Part shown: one piece after another, positions 40,200 through 52,301 of the stretch | How the letters are laid out: each line of letters begins with the position of its first letter | Numbering within the stretch: position 1 is the stretch's first letter | Assembly (NCBI RefSeq): GCF_001039355.2 | Contig: NW_019775528.1 | Coordinates: 99,969-163,968 of the forward strand | DNA length: 64,000 bases | DNA from: Lingula anatina | Lineage: Eukaryota; Brachiopoda; Lingulata; Lingulida; Lingulidae | Direction: 5' to 3' | Notes under the pieces: model-generated | The model's database searches: none | What the model was told of the DNA's origin: nothing | What the model saw: the letters and a program-made list of their open reading frames with translations, nothing else | Position numbers and translations under genes: made by a program

Positions 40200-41832
40200 C
40201 TGGAAAAATGAAATTATCTTAAGAGCTTTTACAGCAGTTGTACGGCCACTAAATATACCCAGTATATTGCTTTTTTATGATAAATACTTCACTAGTGTAA
40301 CAGTCTGATTAAATAAGCAGCACGTACTACACCAACAGCACTCTCTTAAGGTTATTCTTAGGCGATAAAAGAAAAGAAGAAAAAAAAACATTCATAAGCA
40401 TCAAGTCAGGGCACTATAAATAATTCATCAACATAAAGAGGTTAAAATAACAAACAGTTATTGTTATCAGTTCAGAATAATTATTTTGATTCATTATAGT
40501 ATATTTACATGACATAGATTTTTATATGAAATGCTTCATCGATTCATTAAACAAATAAATCTGACACAGTGCACGTTCACCTGAGTGGCAACTTCCTGGT
40601 CTAGCTGATAACTCAAGGACCAATTGTTTTTTTTTCAGGTTATATCAACCTTTCAGTATATATATCAAATACATAAATAAGTTTACTGAACAAAAATAAG
40701 TTTATCGAGCACCAATGGCAGATCAAGTGTGTGTGTGTGTGTGTGTGGGGGGAGGGGGGGGGAAGGGGGGGGGCAGAGTGAGCTGCTTGCCCCCACCCAA
40801 GTTTTAGGGGTGCACGTTTTCCTTTACAAAGAACAATACAACAAGCAAGCATACCCAGCAATTTTCTATCCTTCTTTATTACGATCTCTCTCAAATATAG
40901 TAAAATGTCCTGGTTTTCTCTGTCAGTATATATATAAACTCTACAGTGGAATTGGTGGGAGGGGGGTGGATAAAACAGAGACACATTGAACAGTAAACTT
41001 CATGTCGTAGACAGATTTACAAGATGAAAAGTATATGAATGAATGAATGAATATAAAGCCTGCATTTCTCTTGATGATTTTCCGACAACAATCAGTAAAT
41101 AACATGAATCAACATTGTGGTGTTTTTCCTTGTTTAAGTTTTTATTCAGTTCAGATTTCAAAATGAAAGTAGATTTGCATAAGTGAGGAAATGAGTGATA
41201 AAAATAAATTAATCTTTTTAATGCTGGCTTTCATGATCCTGGGGAATCCATTGAATAAAACAAATTGGAACAAGGACTTTTTTCTAAACTGTTTTATCAG
41301 ATTTCATGTTGAACGTGATCAAATTTAATGAGGCTGTCTGGTGAACTGAAAAGGGAATCACCCCAGATAGCCTAAAACAAGGATCTTGTCACCGCCTAAT
41401 GTCATACGCGAATAGAAAATGTGATGTTTTGCATGAGGTACTTTGTAGCAAGGCTCAAACCACTATGTACCACTGGAATATATATCTTCTCAGAAAGCAT
41501 TTACAGAAAGCATGTTTGATATGTACTGCTATGGAAATGACTATAATTTGACAGAACTTAAGTGAAAACAAAAATAAATCTTCGGCTAAAATCAGTCAGT
41601 TTTCTTTCACTTGCTAGTCAGCCATTATTTCTGCAAAATCACTCCATTTTATGCAAAGCTATGCAACGTTTGGCTATCTCAGATGATTTGCATCATATAC
41701 AGTATAAATATAAATATGAATACAGTATCATAACATGCACTGATGTATATATTTATATAGTTTGTATGCAGAAATATAATAATATCCTATCACTACAACT
41801 GGCTGACATGCACTGAAAGCAGTGCCTCTCTC

Positions 41833-41864
<32 letters not shown>

Positions 41865-42921
41865 CACACACTTATTGAATAGATCTACAATACACTTTGC
41901 TTTTAAGGGCTGCTTTTTTGTTAACTCAATCACATTTGAGACTAGCATGGAAATGATATTATCAAGTCATGCAGCAGCATATAGCACAAAACATACCATA
42001 CAGGCAAAAAAGGCCCTCACAAAATGAAAATTCCCTCCAGTACTAATTATTTTGAGCCACCAGCAAAAGTGTAAGTGTGAATCCTGCAGCAAAAACACTT
42101 AAATATTCATGATTTTGTTGCTTTGGGGTAAAAATCTTGGTTTTGGGGCTGTGCACAGTACATTGCTAGCAGTCATGACATACTGTTAATCACATGTTAA
42201 ATATTAACCTCTGAGTTTATAAGAATAAAATAAACAACAATAATAATATTTGGGTCATGTTGAGTGAAACTGCAGGTAACCAACCCCCGTTTATTTGAAT
42301 ATCATACCTGGTATAATCATATACTTTTTGCATAATTGTACATACTTCACACCCTGAGTTGACTGTTTTACTGAACTGATCTAGGAAGGTATACTGGAGT
42401 GTCACTAACATATCTGTAAAACTCAGGGTGATACACAGCAAATACGTCAGGTCCTAGAACATGCTGGTGATACATGTACTTTATGACTGATATATATATA
42501 TATAAATTTGACTATATATATAACGCTACTTAAAATTGTTTTGCTGCATGACTATATGATATGACAGAAAAGATACTCTTTACAATCAATCTAAATATTT
42601 CTCTCAGTAGTTTTTGTTAATTATAATTGTTACTTTTTTGGGGTGGGTGGTGGACATGGGGCAGGCGTTATCAAAGAAACAATGAAGTATGCAAGTTCTT
42701 CACTTCTGAAGATATTATTTCTTTCCACTCTGGGTTCCACACTGGATGGTGACTCTCCGTTCTCACGATGAAGAGTAAGAGTAAAAAAACTAAATGGAAG
42801 CCACCATCAGTATCCCAAAACTAGTGGTAATAGAGAGAGTATGCTGGGGGCTGGCATGTACAGTAACTGTCTGTGCCCCTGTGCCCTGAACCTCGGGGTA
42901 ATCAGGAGTGAATAAACACCA

Positions 42922-43089
42922 CAGGCCCGTAGCCAGCAATTTCAAAAGGGGGGTTCTTTTACTGAAAAAGTGGACCTTTTCCCATAAAAACTTAATGTAC
43001 CTTGATCAAATTTTACCCAGAGTGGACCTTTTTCCAGCAAAAGGGGCGGTTCTTTCGAACCTCCCGAACCCCCCCTGGCTACGGGCCTG
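42922..43089. mobile_element. MITE with CAGGCCCGTAGCCAG ends, CACCA target duplication
   Basis: 168 bp. Perfect 15-base terminal inverted repeat, CACCA at 42917-42921 and 43090-43094. The interior (TTTCAAAAGG, GTGGACC, GATCAAATTTTA) resembles a diverged copy starting near 7172. Confidence 0.9.
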
Positions 43090-43750
43090 CACCATGACCA
43101 TCTCTCTCAAACTCAGGGTGTTTCTTTTGGGACATACTGTACTCTCACTGTCCTCATGAAACTAATGCGAAAATCTTTGAACATAGGTCACCATCAGTAC
43201 CCTGAAACTCGAGGCAACAGATAAAGTTTGCTGGGTGAAGGGAAGTAACTGTCTCTGCCCTTAAACCCAGGGTGAAGGGGAGTTTGCACGATTACAGCCA
43301 TGTCATCACCATATCCCTCTGAAACTCAGGGTGGTTATTCCGGGCATACAGTACTCTCACCGTCACATGAACGGAATGATTTCTCTTCCTACAATAATGT
43401 TATGGTCTTACCTGACACTAGTAGGCCAACCGGCGAACAATATAACAACATCAAAAGTCATGCAAAGTAAGGAATACCCGCAGTACAGTAGTTTACATGA
43501 CAAACAGGGACACAGACTATATATAGTCAGAAAGGCTTAATAATATGCCTCAATTTGCCAACTTAGGGTGTCACGAAGCGCCCCATGTTAGGCTACTCAC
43601 AACAAGGGGCGAGTCATGTTTGGGGTTTCTGAAGTGAACTTGTATTTCACCACGTTTACATCGATGTGCCGCGAACCGTGAACGCAGATTTTATGCGATA
43701 CAAGATAGTGGTTGAATTGCCCCTGCCTATACAAGCTACATTTTACTCAC

Positions 43751-43900
43751 CTAAACTGAAAATACGGTATATTCACAGTTACAGGTCCGATAAAGTCATG
43801 TATACGCTGTAAATCATGGGTCCGTGTCCCTAACTTCCAGGTAAGACGAGTTAAAATGACTCTTTCCTTTCCAAAACAGGTGGTAGTGAAATTGACGTAG
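43751..43900 (-). promoter_or_regulatory. Possible first exon and promoter region of the minus-strand transcript
   Basis: A TTTAG|GTGAGT donor sits at 43745-43750 on the minus strand, in a less AT-rich segment with CpGs, with short upstream reading frames before it. This fits a transcription start region for the long-leader myosin transcript, but nothing in the sequence links the two directly. A plus-strand donor-like CCAG|GTAAGA near 43841 leaves a bidirectional start possible. The 5' limit is a guess. Confidence 0.2.
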
Positions 43901-44129
43901 GTCCGCGAGTTTTGGGGAGAGCCGGGCGGTATAGTAAATTATGTTTGACACTAAATAAGCGGCATTTCTTGATCTCGTAGCCAAAATAGATCAATACAAG
44001 AGCCTAAGTAAAATAGATTGTAATATTTTTTAATACACCGTTGTAGTTAAACATAGTAATATCGTATTCATCACATAAAGATCGTAATTAATTCATTTTC
44101 TTTTTTTCTCTTTCTGCACTCCCGCGATA

Positions 44130-44372
44130 GTGACTCATCTCAAAATAGAACAAGACAATATGTCACCTTTTGGAGACGTCCAAAAGTACTTAGGAGAAAT
44201 CCGAAGGAAAAAAAAAACTCATCAAGCCCGGGCTATCAGAATATATGATAAACTTGCTAGTCTGTATAAATCTTACCAATGTTTTATAAATGCTGACATT
44301 TATGGCGTCTTTTGTGTAGCTGCTAGCGTATCGGTGAAATATTTGATCAATTTATTGTCGCGGGGTTATTAA
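44130..44372 (+). CDS. Unrecognised short open frame
   Basis: Up to 80 codons; the first ATG is about ten codons in (NMSPFGDVQKYLGEIRRKKK). It follows an AG preceded by a pyrimidine-rich run (CCCGCGATAG), so it could be a terminal exon rather than a gene. The composition is not obviously random, but no domain was recognised. Confidence 0.15.
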   Translation: MTHLKIEQDNMSPFGDVQKYLGEIRRKKKTHQARAIRIYDKLASLYKSYQCFINADIYGVFCVAASVSVKYLINLLSRGY

Positions 44373-44505
44373 ACCAATTAAAATGTAAACTTTTAGCTGT
44401 CATTTAAATAAGAACCGGTTCTAGTAGCAAGGGGACATTAAATTCAGGATGTAATATGTATCTTTAAACCAAATAGGCCTTATATTAAATTTTAAATGAA
44501 AGTAA

Positions 44506-44506
<1 letters not shown>

Positions 44507-44555
<49 letters not shown>

Positions 44556-44557
44556 GA
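44507..44557. repeat. (GT)n followed by G run
   Basis: GT repeat passing directly into about 18 G; explains the Cys/Val then Gly open frame here. Confidence 0.95.
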
Positions 44558-46317
44558 GACGATCTCAGCCTAATTGAAAATGTTTCTTGCAATGCATGCC
44601 ACGCAAAGAAAAAGCATGTGCATTTTTATATTGTTTTTTTTAATAGATTTTTCACATTCCCCAAAATTTCCCCTTTTTTCCGAGCTCTTACGATGTGCAC
44701 TGACATCCTTAAACTCCTTAGAATAAACATACAGTTTACCCTCCCACCTAAAAAAATTAATTATTTCAAATTGTCAAGATATTAAGCACTTTTGAATTCA
44801 GCAGCCCAAGTTCTACAGAGAACACGCATGCCTCCACTGCAAATGATACTGATACTTTATACTGTTACAGGATTATTTGAAGGGGGTCCGTTTTTAGGAC
44901 TGATAGGGCTCGGATGCATAGCTGACCCTCGCCCTCTTGGTGTGCTCAAGGCCCCCCAAAATTTTGTTTTTCATTTTTATTATTTTTTTTAATTATCTAT
45001 TTATTTATTTTGTTTGTGTGTGTGGGAGGGGAATAAACGGTGCCATTTGATACGGTTTAGAACCAGTAAAACTTGTTATTTCAAGAGGGGAATATTGGTG
45101 TGTAATTTTTTTCAGAAACCGAATGGGTAAGGACCCCCCTGACTCCCCCCAAAATCCGCTACTGGTACGGGGTAGTGCATCTGAAACTCAAGGTGTAAAG
45201 CCATTTGCTGATATACATTTCCCCTTAAATGCCTCCCTGTGCATTAAATACACCCTTAATATGATCAAGATACCATCATATAGTACAATGTCATGCTAAC
45301 GCAAGATGCATGAAGGAGATTTCAATCTTGCAAGGCTTTCGTTGACTGAAGTTAAGTCGGGCCTAAACAAAAAGAATTAATGAAGGCCTGGAAATCGGTT
45401 AAAATTTTTAGACCAAAATTTTAGTCTACTTTGGCTCGTGATCAATCAGTAATCCAGTTAAATGAAATGTTAGTCCGTTTTCTAACAGGCTAGGCATCAT
45501 TTGCTTATGTTTCAGACTACTATGTGATGTCTGAGCTCCTGTGGTTTTCATCCAATTCTTGTACCGAAACAGACCAAAGTTTTGTGCTAAAAGTTTAGAC
45601 TAAATTTCGGACTACAGCTGGCAGCTAATGCTCTCTCATTCACTGTTCTCCGCACGGCGAAATACCAAATTACTGCAAAGAGCTTGAATTTTTAACATTT
45701 GCCTGCTTCTTTGAACGTCGTCTTGACAAGGCCACAGAAAGGTTGACATTGTTTCGTGACGACGTTCAATTAACGTCGTTAAGGTCAATGTCACACAACT
45801 CTGCCTTTGTGTTACATATCAATAGCGCATTTACTTCCTTCACTGCTTTACATGTACTTATACAGGGTACCTTAAGATATACATTGTACTATCCGCGTTT
45901 GAAATTGCTCCAAAGTCATATTTTGTATGTCTATATATCCAACAAAACTATTTATCTTTCCCAAAATCCAGACCTTAAAATTGACAAAACCTGTTAAATA
46001 AATGTAGCTGATGTTAGTTTTTCCTTCTGAAATGTGGCAGTCGGTACCTACCCGAAATTACCGACATGATGAAAAGCCTAAAAAAACCTTTAAAATAGAC
46101 TTCAATTATGTAATAAGATTTATCAAAATTATTAAGAAAGTGTTTTCAAGTAATCCTGATAGTTGATTGGCATTTGTCATGAATTAATGAATTGTTTTAA
46201 CTTCATTTTAGAAAATTCATTCTAATAAATTCCTAACAAGGTCCGCTAACACAGGAGTAGTGAAAGGTTTAGCGGGCAAAACTTGTCAGGTTGAATAGTA
46301 CACCACAGTCATTTGAA

Positions 46318-46530
46318 AGACAAGTTGGGAAGTCCATTCCATAAGAGGGGTGACAGGTGGGGGGAGTCCATTTCATAAGAGGGGTGACAGGTGGGGGAGT
46401 CCATTCCATAAAAGGGGTGACAGGTGGGGCGAGTCCATTGTCATAGAAGGGGTGACAGGTGGGGCGNAGGGGAGGGGGGAGTGGGGCTAGGACGGGGCGT
46501 GGAACATGTTGGGGAAGGCAGGTGACGCGT
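46318..46530. repeat. 33-bp minisatellite plus a copied piece of BEN coding sequence
   Basis: Four units of AGTCCATT-CATAA-AGGGGTGACAGGTGGGG from 46330 to 46466, an N at 46467, then GGGGCTAGGACGGGG-GTGGAACATGTTGG. That last piece also occurs at about 47163-47193 inside BEN exon 4, so it appears copied from the gene. Confidence 0.8.
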
Positions 46531-46637
46531 GATAATACATTATAAACAATAGAATTCAATGTGTGAAAAAAGGAGGGGGGTTTTCATAATAAAAAAGGGG
46601 GGAATAAAGCTTCATTTCATTTGTTCGGTTAAAGGGA

Positions 46638-49600
46638 TCACTTCTTTTTTTTTGAACTCCTTAGATTTCTGTTGGCCGTGTTCATGGCAGTTACCATTTT
46701 ATTCCAAAAATTGTCTTCCCTATGTTCGGGGTAAAATTTCCGGACGGCGTTTCTTATAAACCCCACTCTCACAACGTCCATCGGCACGCGCTTGTCTTGT
46801 CCTTTTGAGGACCCCTGAACATTTCTTGTCGGGTCTATTCTTTCGTTAGGGCTAAAAAGGTTGGACATTACTTTGACGCAGAAGCTTGCTGGGCCGTTGG
46901 ATTGAATTTTAATTTTTGCCAAGTCCAAATCGGAGAGCATAGTAAAGGCACCTTGGGTGGCAGAGGTGGGGGCACTGTTTCTAGTGGTGAGGAGATTTTG
47001 GGAAGGCATGGTTGACAAAGGACTGGGGAAGGGCACAGGGTCAGAGAGGGAAGAGTTGTGCGGCTGGGTCGCCTGGGGGGATACTATCATAAGGGGTGGA
47101 AGAGGGGTGGCATGGTTAGGGTTTGGTCTTGGAGGAATGTTGAACAAGGGGTGGGTGGGAACCGGGCTAGGACGGGGGGTGGAACATGTTGGAGTAGGAC
47201 GGGGGATAAAAGGAGTTGGCGTGGTCAGTGGGGTGGGTGGAATTGGAGAGGGCAGGGGGCTGGGAGGAATTGGAGAGGGCAGGGGGCTGGGACGAATTAG
47301 AGAGGGCAGGGGGGTGATAGTAGTGGGACCGGGGGTGGAAGGAGTTGGAGTGGGGCGGAGGGAGGAAGTGGGAGTGGGGCGGGGGGTGGTAGGGGTTGGA
47401 GTGTGGCGGAGGGTGGAAGTAGGGGCGGGACGAGGGTTGGAAGTAGGAGTTGGAGTGGGGCGGAACGTGGAAGTGGGAGTGGGGCGGGGGGTGGTAGGGG
47501 TTGAGTTGGGAGGGGGATTGGTAGTAGGGGCGGGACGGGGGTTGGAAGTAAGAGTGGGAAGGGGGGTGGAAGGAGTTGGAATGGGCAGGGGGGTCGACCA
47601 TGTGGGGCGTTGAAGGGGGTGGGGGGAGGTGGGGCTGGAAAGGGGGCTGGGGCAGGCTTCGGGCTCTATTAATTTGTCTTTTACGAGGTCTTGTATTGCG
47701 TCCATTTTCTTGTCCAATTCCTCTAGCTTATCCATGATTTTAACTAGTGCTCCTCTGCAGTCGCAATGCAATACGGGCGCTGGTTGGTCTAGTCCGTCAT
47801 TCGGTCCTGCTTCACCTAGGGCCAGCAAGGGTCCATGCTGAAAATTCAGATAAACAAAAAATCTAACTATTGGTATCCGCTACAGTCCTTTGCTTTCAAA
47901 CGTAATTAACGTGGCGCCAATGACCATTTTTTTTTTTTTTGTATTTCCTCAAGTAAATCTGTTGATAAATACATTATATATCATATGTAACGAACATACA
48001 ACGACCGCCAAGTTCACTATTTTCCTATTTTCCTGTTCAGATAACTTTATAAAGAGAAACGTATATTAATGACCTCAAAGTTATTCGAAAATCAAAATTA
48101 ACCTTCAAATATAAAAAGTTGTTTTAATTACTTAATTTTGGGAGGCAGGAATATGCGTATAAATATATTCTTTCCAATACCCACCTTTTTCTTCGTTTTT
48201 GGGGCAGGGGGGGTGGGGACCTGACCACTCTCAGACTCCGAGTCTGTCTCTGTCTCAGTATCAGTTGCGGTCTCTGCTGTATCTTCCCCGCTATCTTCGC
48301 TGTCTCTAATCGAAATCAGTGAATTGTTTGTGCCAGTGTAATAGCGCACCTTAGCCATGTGCGCATGTATGGAATCTGAAATAGGGGGAGGGGGTACAGT
48401 ACAAAAACAAGTTAGGGAACCGAACCGATAATGACTCTTATATTTGTCTTTTAAGACCAAAGAGACGCATGAGATCATATATATAAGATCACTAAATACA
48501 CCCAAGAGTCAATACTTACTGGTTGTGGCTAAAACCGTTCCTTCTGACTTCCCAGAATCTTCAAATTCGTAGGAAACACGCACGCCCCGTTGGATCTTTT
48601 CATTAGAAGCTAATTCCGATGTCTTCATGCCAGATATGGTTTTGTCGTCCCATTCGACGACTGCATAGGCGTCTGAAAGCACAAACGACTTCTTTGTATT
48701 AAATTATGTAGACAAAATTACAATATTTGTATTACATCCACAGAACTAAAACTGATCCTATCACTGATATGTACCAGAAATACCATGTGAAAAAAAAATG
48801 TATTGAAAAAAGTGAATTATATATTTGTGCATTATACTTTTCTTAAAACCTGGTGAATCTAGCTTTTTGTCTTAACTATGTAAGATTTTACAGTACGTGT
48901 TTTCATGTCATGTCTTCATATTGCGAGATCAATTTATAATCGTGATTATAACAATGATTACATTGACGACTCAGTTTTTCCTAAGTTACTTCACAAAACC
49001 TAAGTCGGAATTGGGGTGTCTGAAAATTAATGTCAAATTTACATCAGACAATCTGTATCGCGTCCTAACTGTTACGTATTGTTTTATTTTTCGAAAAGAT
49101 GGCGAAATCTACGGCATGCTATTGCAAGTGTTAACGGTTCAATGTATTTGGAGTAAATGTCACCGTAATGTAAATGATTTTTAATCGGACCAGTTTATTT
49201 TACAGACATAATAAGGTCAATTCATTTGTGTGTGACCATTTGGTTGATGTAATTCTGTTGGGGCCAGTTACAGACGAGTCTGTAACCGAGCCCAACAGAC
49301 TAATGAAATTGTGAAGTTCACGCCCTTTTATAGGAGCCGCTTCTGTGTCCTTGAACTTGGCCGATTGTGAAATCCTTAAAATCGGCGGTAAGGCAGTTAT
49401 TTAAAAACTTTTTCTCAAGCTCCGTCGACCTAAAAATGTCCAAAATAGAAACCAAAAATAAAATAGAAACCAAAAATATTTTCACTTTTTCACCGACATT
49501 CGACTGATCATACTGTTCGATAGGAAACAGGAAACCTCACAAGAGCCTCCCGCCTCACCTGCAAGTTCAGAACGAATGGCATTTAAGCCAAAGTAAACGA

Positions 49601-52301
49601 TTGGTTCATTTACCCCAGCTTCCGGATTTTACGCCAATCAGTGCTTCGCTGATATTTTACACTACATGTGTCAAGTTAATGCAGCAATGGCGGGATAGTT
49701 TTACTTTGGCAAGAATTTGACCTCTGTTGTGTGGCTTAGTTTTATAGTGAAAGAGGGACCAGAATCATTATGCATTAAGGTCTGTCCGGCCAGTGTTACA
49801 GATGATTTAGGTAATTTTATTGACTGCTTTCTGTCGGAAAGGAAAAGACAATTGCAACACTTAGTCACGTGTTTTTAACAACAAGGAGCCAGCAGCTGGC
49901 GTTGGGAGCAAATTAGGTTCTGAACTGAACGTTAAGGACGCCGGTCACTACGGCGGTAGATATTGACATTCAGTACATTCAAAGGACAGTGGGCAATGAA
50001 CACCAATAGATGCAGGCTCAACTAAAGCCTCCGAGAGCATCCAAAAACGGAGCGCATTTGATGGTTTATTGCATCACTCGCATACTTCTGAAAGTCTCCG
50101 GGAATGATGTGAGAATTTTTTTCGTTTTATCAGCCTAGAGTGCCATAGTATTTTAGGGTGAATATATTGTAGGCATTGAGATGTTGATAAATTATAAATT
50201 TATTATTACTGTGCACATGTATTTAAACTTAAGTATATTATAATTAGTAGTGTAGAGAGTCTATCAATGTAGGCTACACTCATTTCTTGTGCTCAATAAA
50301 TTATTATTATTATTATTATTATTGTTGTTGTTTTTATTATTATTTTTATTAATAATAATTTTTATTTTAAATAAATGTCCTTTTTTTGCACTTTCACAAA
50401 AACGCAATAAGGAATTTCACAAAACCTTAGTCTGAAAATTTATATAAATGTCAAATTTGTCAGAGTTTTTAGCGAAGGGGTTACGTAATGTTTTTTTTTT
50501 TTTTTTTTTTTTTTTTTCGAAAAGATGACGAAATCCAGGGCATGTTATTACTAGTATTAACGTATCAATGTATTTGGAGTAAATGTCACCGAAATGTAAA
50601 TGATTTTTAATCGGACCAGTTTATTTTACGTCAATTCAATTGCGTGTGACCATTAGGTTGTTATTGGTCTATTGGGTTCGAGTGACAGCCGAGTCTGTAA
50701 CCGAGCCCAACAGACTAATGAAATTGTGAAATGCACGCCCTTTTATAGGAGCCGCTTTTGAAGTGACCTTGAACTGAACTTGGCCGATTGTGAGATTCGG
50801 TGGTAAATTCTTTTCATTTTTAGTCAAGAGGGAACTGTTTGACTTTGCTTGTAGGACTTGTGTCCATTAGCTGTTGCAGATTTATGTGTGAGAAAACCAG
50901 ATCGACCTATTTTTTAAGATGTACCAGTATGCTCGCGTTAACGTGGAATAAAACATTTTTTAAAGAACCAAGCTTCTAAAAAGCTCTAGAACTTGGCCGA
51001 TTTCGAGATCCTTAAAATCGGTGGTAATTTATTTTCATTTTTAATCAGGAAGCAATAGCTCGACTTCACTTTTAGCAGTAATTTTCATTAAACTCTTGAA
51101 CGATTCATGCGTGAGAAAACTGAACACATTGACTTAAAGTATAGGTTGTATACTCGCGTTATCGAGGAAAAACATATTTACAACTAATTTAATATAATTG
51201 CAGCAGAGGTTGGAATCGCTGCCTTGCCAAAGAATGATCACAGAAACTAACCGCCAACCTACTTGGCGGCCCTAGGAAGAAGGTAATAGCAGGTACTGTA
51301 TTCTATTGTGTGATAACAGCGTGCTGTACCTAGAGCGTTATTTCACTTGTATGTCACAATATAACTTGCATATTTTTAATCTCATTCGTAACATGCATTT
51401 TGAATTAATCCACCCATCTATTCAACCGATTTCTACACTTTTGTATTTAACAACCCTCAAGTTAAATCAAGATTTTTTTGTCAGTAATCTCTGTATTTTT
51501 TCATTTATTTATTCCTAATAATTGAATTCTTAAGTAGGTGTTTAATGTATTTGTAGGGTCTTCTGATAATATTTTTGACTTATTGTTATTATCATAACTA
51601 TTATTATGATATTCAGACAATGGGTAGAACATTTCTGCCCTAACATCAGACGACAGCATTCGACATAAATGGTTAATTGGGGTTATTGTCAAAGTGAAGA
51701 GCCCCGCACTTGCATCGGAGTTAAAACAGTTAACGTAGTTTACCTTCTTTTTATTTAATGTATGGTGATCATTTAGCAAAGTTACATTGGATGACAAATT
51801 CAAACATTACTTTATTGATTTTCTGCCTACGAAAGTATTTAGTAACCCTAACCTTGTTTTAAATAATTTTGCTCATGCCCTTACGGAGTTTACAAAGTGT
51901 AGTCCCAGCGTGAAGTCACTTAACTCTACAATTTTCTCATTAGTTGACTACGGGACTGAGCGCTGGGCGGCAACGATAGTGAATATCGGTTGTAATGAGT
52001 ATAAACCTACAAGAGTTTTTGTTACTTGGAAGAATACTGTTAACTGAAGCATAGACAAAAAGCAAACGTGATTTCTGAATAAACTTTGGCTGATCCAGGA
52101 CCCAGAAATATTTTGATTTCTAAGTGTGTGTATGTGCGTTTGTGTTAATATTTTTACTACTTTTAGCTTATGAATTAGGTTGAGTGCATAACTTTCATAC
52201 TAACGTGGAAAAATCAAAATGTGCATCTTTCTAGGAAGAAAACAGTAACAGAACTTACCGATTTTGGACAACTGGCGAGCAGACATTTTCTTCTGTTCCA
52301 T
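46638..52301 (-). CDS. BEN-domain protein (4 exons)
   Basis: Likely nuclear DNA- or chromatin-binding regulator, about 528 residues. Exons: 52259-52301, 48520-48672, 48185-48375, 46638-47837; all splice phases fit. Order: start [14 protein letters not shown]; a segment beginning [11 protein letters not shown]; an acidic Ser/Thr/Glu/Asp stretch ([19 protein letters not shown]) followed by a Lys-rich KTKKK; a short Leu/Asp/Lys helix ([20 protein letters not shown]); about 200 residues of Pro/Thr/Ser repeats; and a C-terminal BEN domain ([19 protein letters not shown] ... [20 protein letters not shown]). The BEN call rests on the LF-to-IRNAV pattern and position. A second ATG at codon 6 is an alternative start. 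The antisense open frames at 46957-47613 are shadows of the repeat. Confidence 0.85.
46960..47640. repeat. GC-rich minisatellite coding the Pro/Thr linker
   Basis: Irregular repeats of about 15 to 36 bases (GGGGCGGGGGGTGGTAGGGG-like on the plus strand), all kept in frame over about 220 codons of BEN exon 4. Confidence 0.85.
48673..52258 (-). other. BEN gene intron 1 with internal duplications
   Basis: 3.6-kb intron. About 48995-49400 and 50414-50830 are direct copies (AATGTATTTGGAGTAAATGT, TTTTTAATCGGACCAGTTTA, GAGTCTGTAACCGAGCCCAA). A second pair at 50774-50960 and 50990-51180 shares AACTTGGCCGATT, GGTGGTAA and GTGAGAAAAC. Confidence 0.75.
51787..52047 (+). CDS. Unrecognised 86-codon open frame antisense in BEN intron 1
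   Basis: Begins [18 protein letters not shown] and ends VTWKNTVN. Mixed, protein-like composition and ATG start, but no known domain and no sign of promoter or splice partner. It may be a fragment of a mobile-element protein, or chance. Confidence 0.2.
   Translation: MDDKFKHYFIDFLPTKVFSNPNLVLNNFAHALTEFTKCSPSVKSLNSTIFSLVDYGTERWAATIVNIGCNEYKPTRVFVTWKNTVN

Larger units (their letters stand above)
23097..42916. other. Gene-poor stretch, probably long 5' leader introns or intergenic DNA
   Basis: No recognisable protein domain in six frames. It contains MITEs, tandem duplications and microsatellites (listed separately) and a few short candidate minus-strand exons. The open frames here are short and mostly fall on low-complexity tracts. 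Confidence 0.5.
43095..46280. other. Noncoding stretch between the myosin leader region and the BEN gene
   Basis: No convincing gene. Short open frames at 43331, 44792 and 45743 show no domain. C/G-rich fragments around 44880 and 45130 look like mobile-element debris. Confidence 0.45.

Noticed and set aside
40729-40989. Open frame starting with Cys-Val repeats and Gly
   Set aside because: Low-complexity GT/G tract; no protein-like remainder.
46957-47613. 218-codon Gly/Val/Arg-rich plus-strand open frame
   Set aside because: It is the antisense of the Pro/Thr minisatellite in BEN exon 4; the minus strand carries the BEN domain and correct splice sites.
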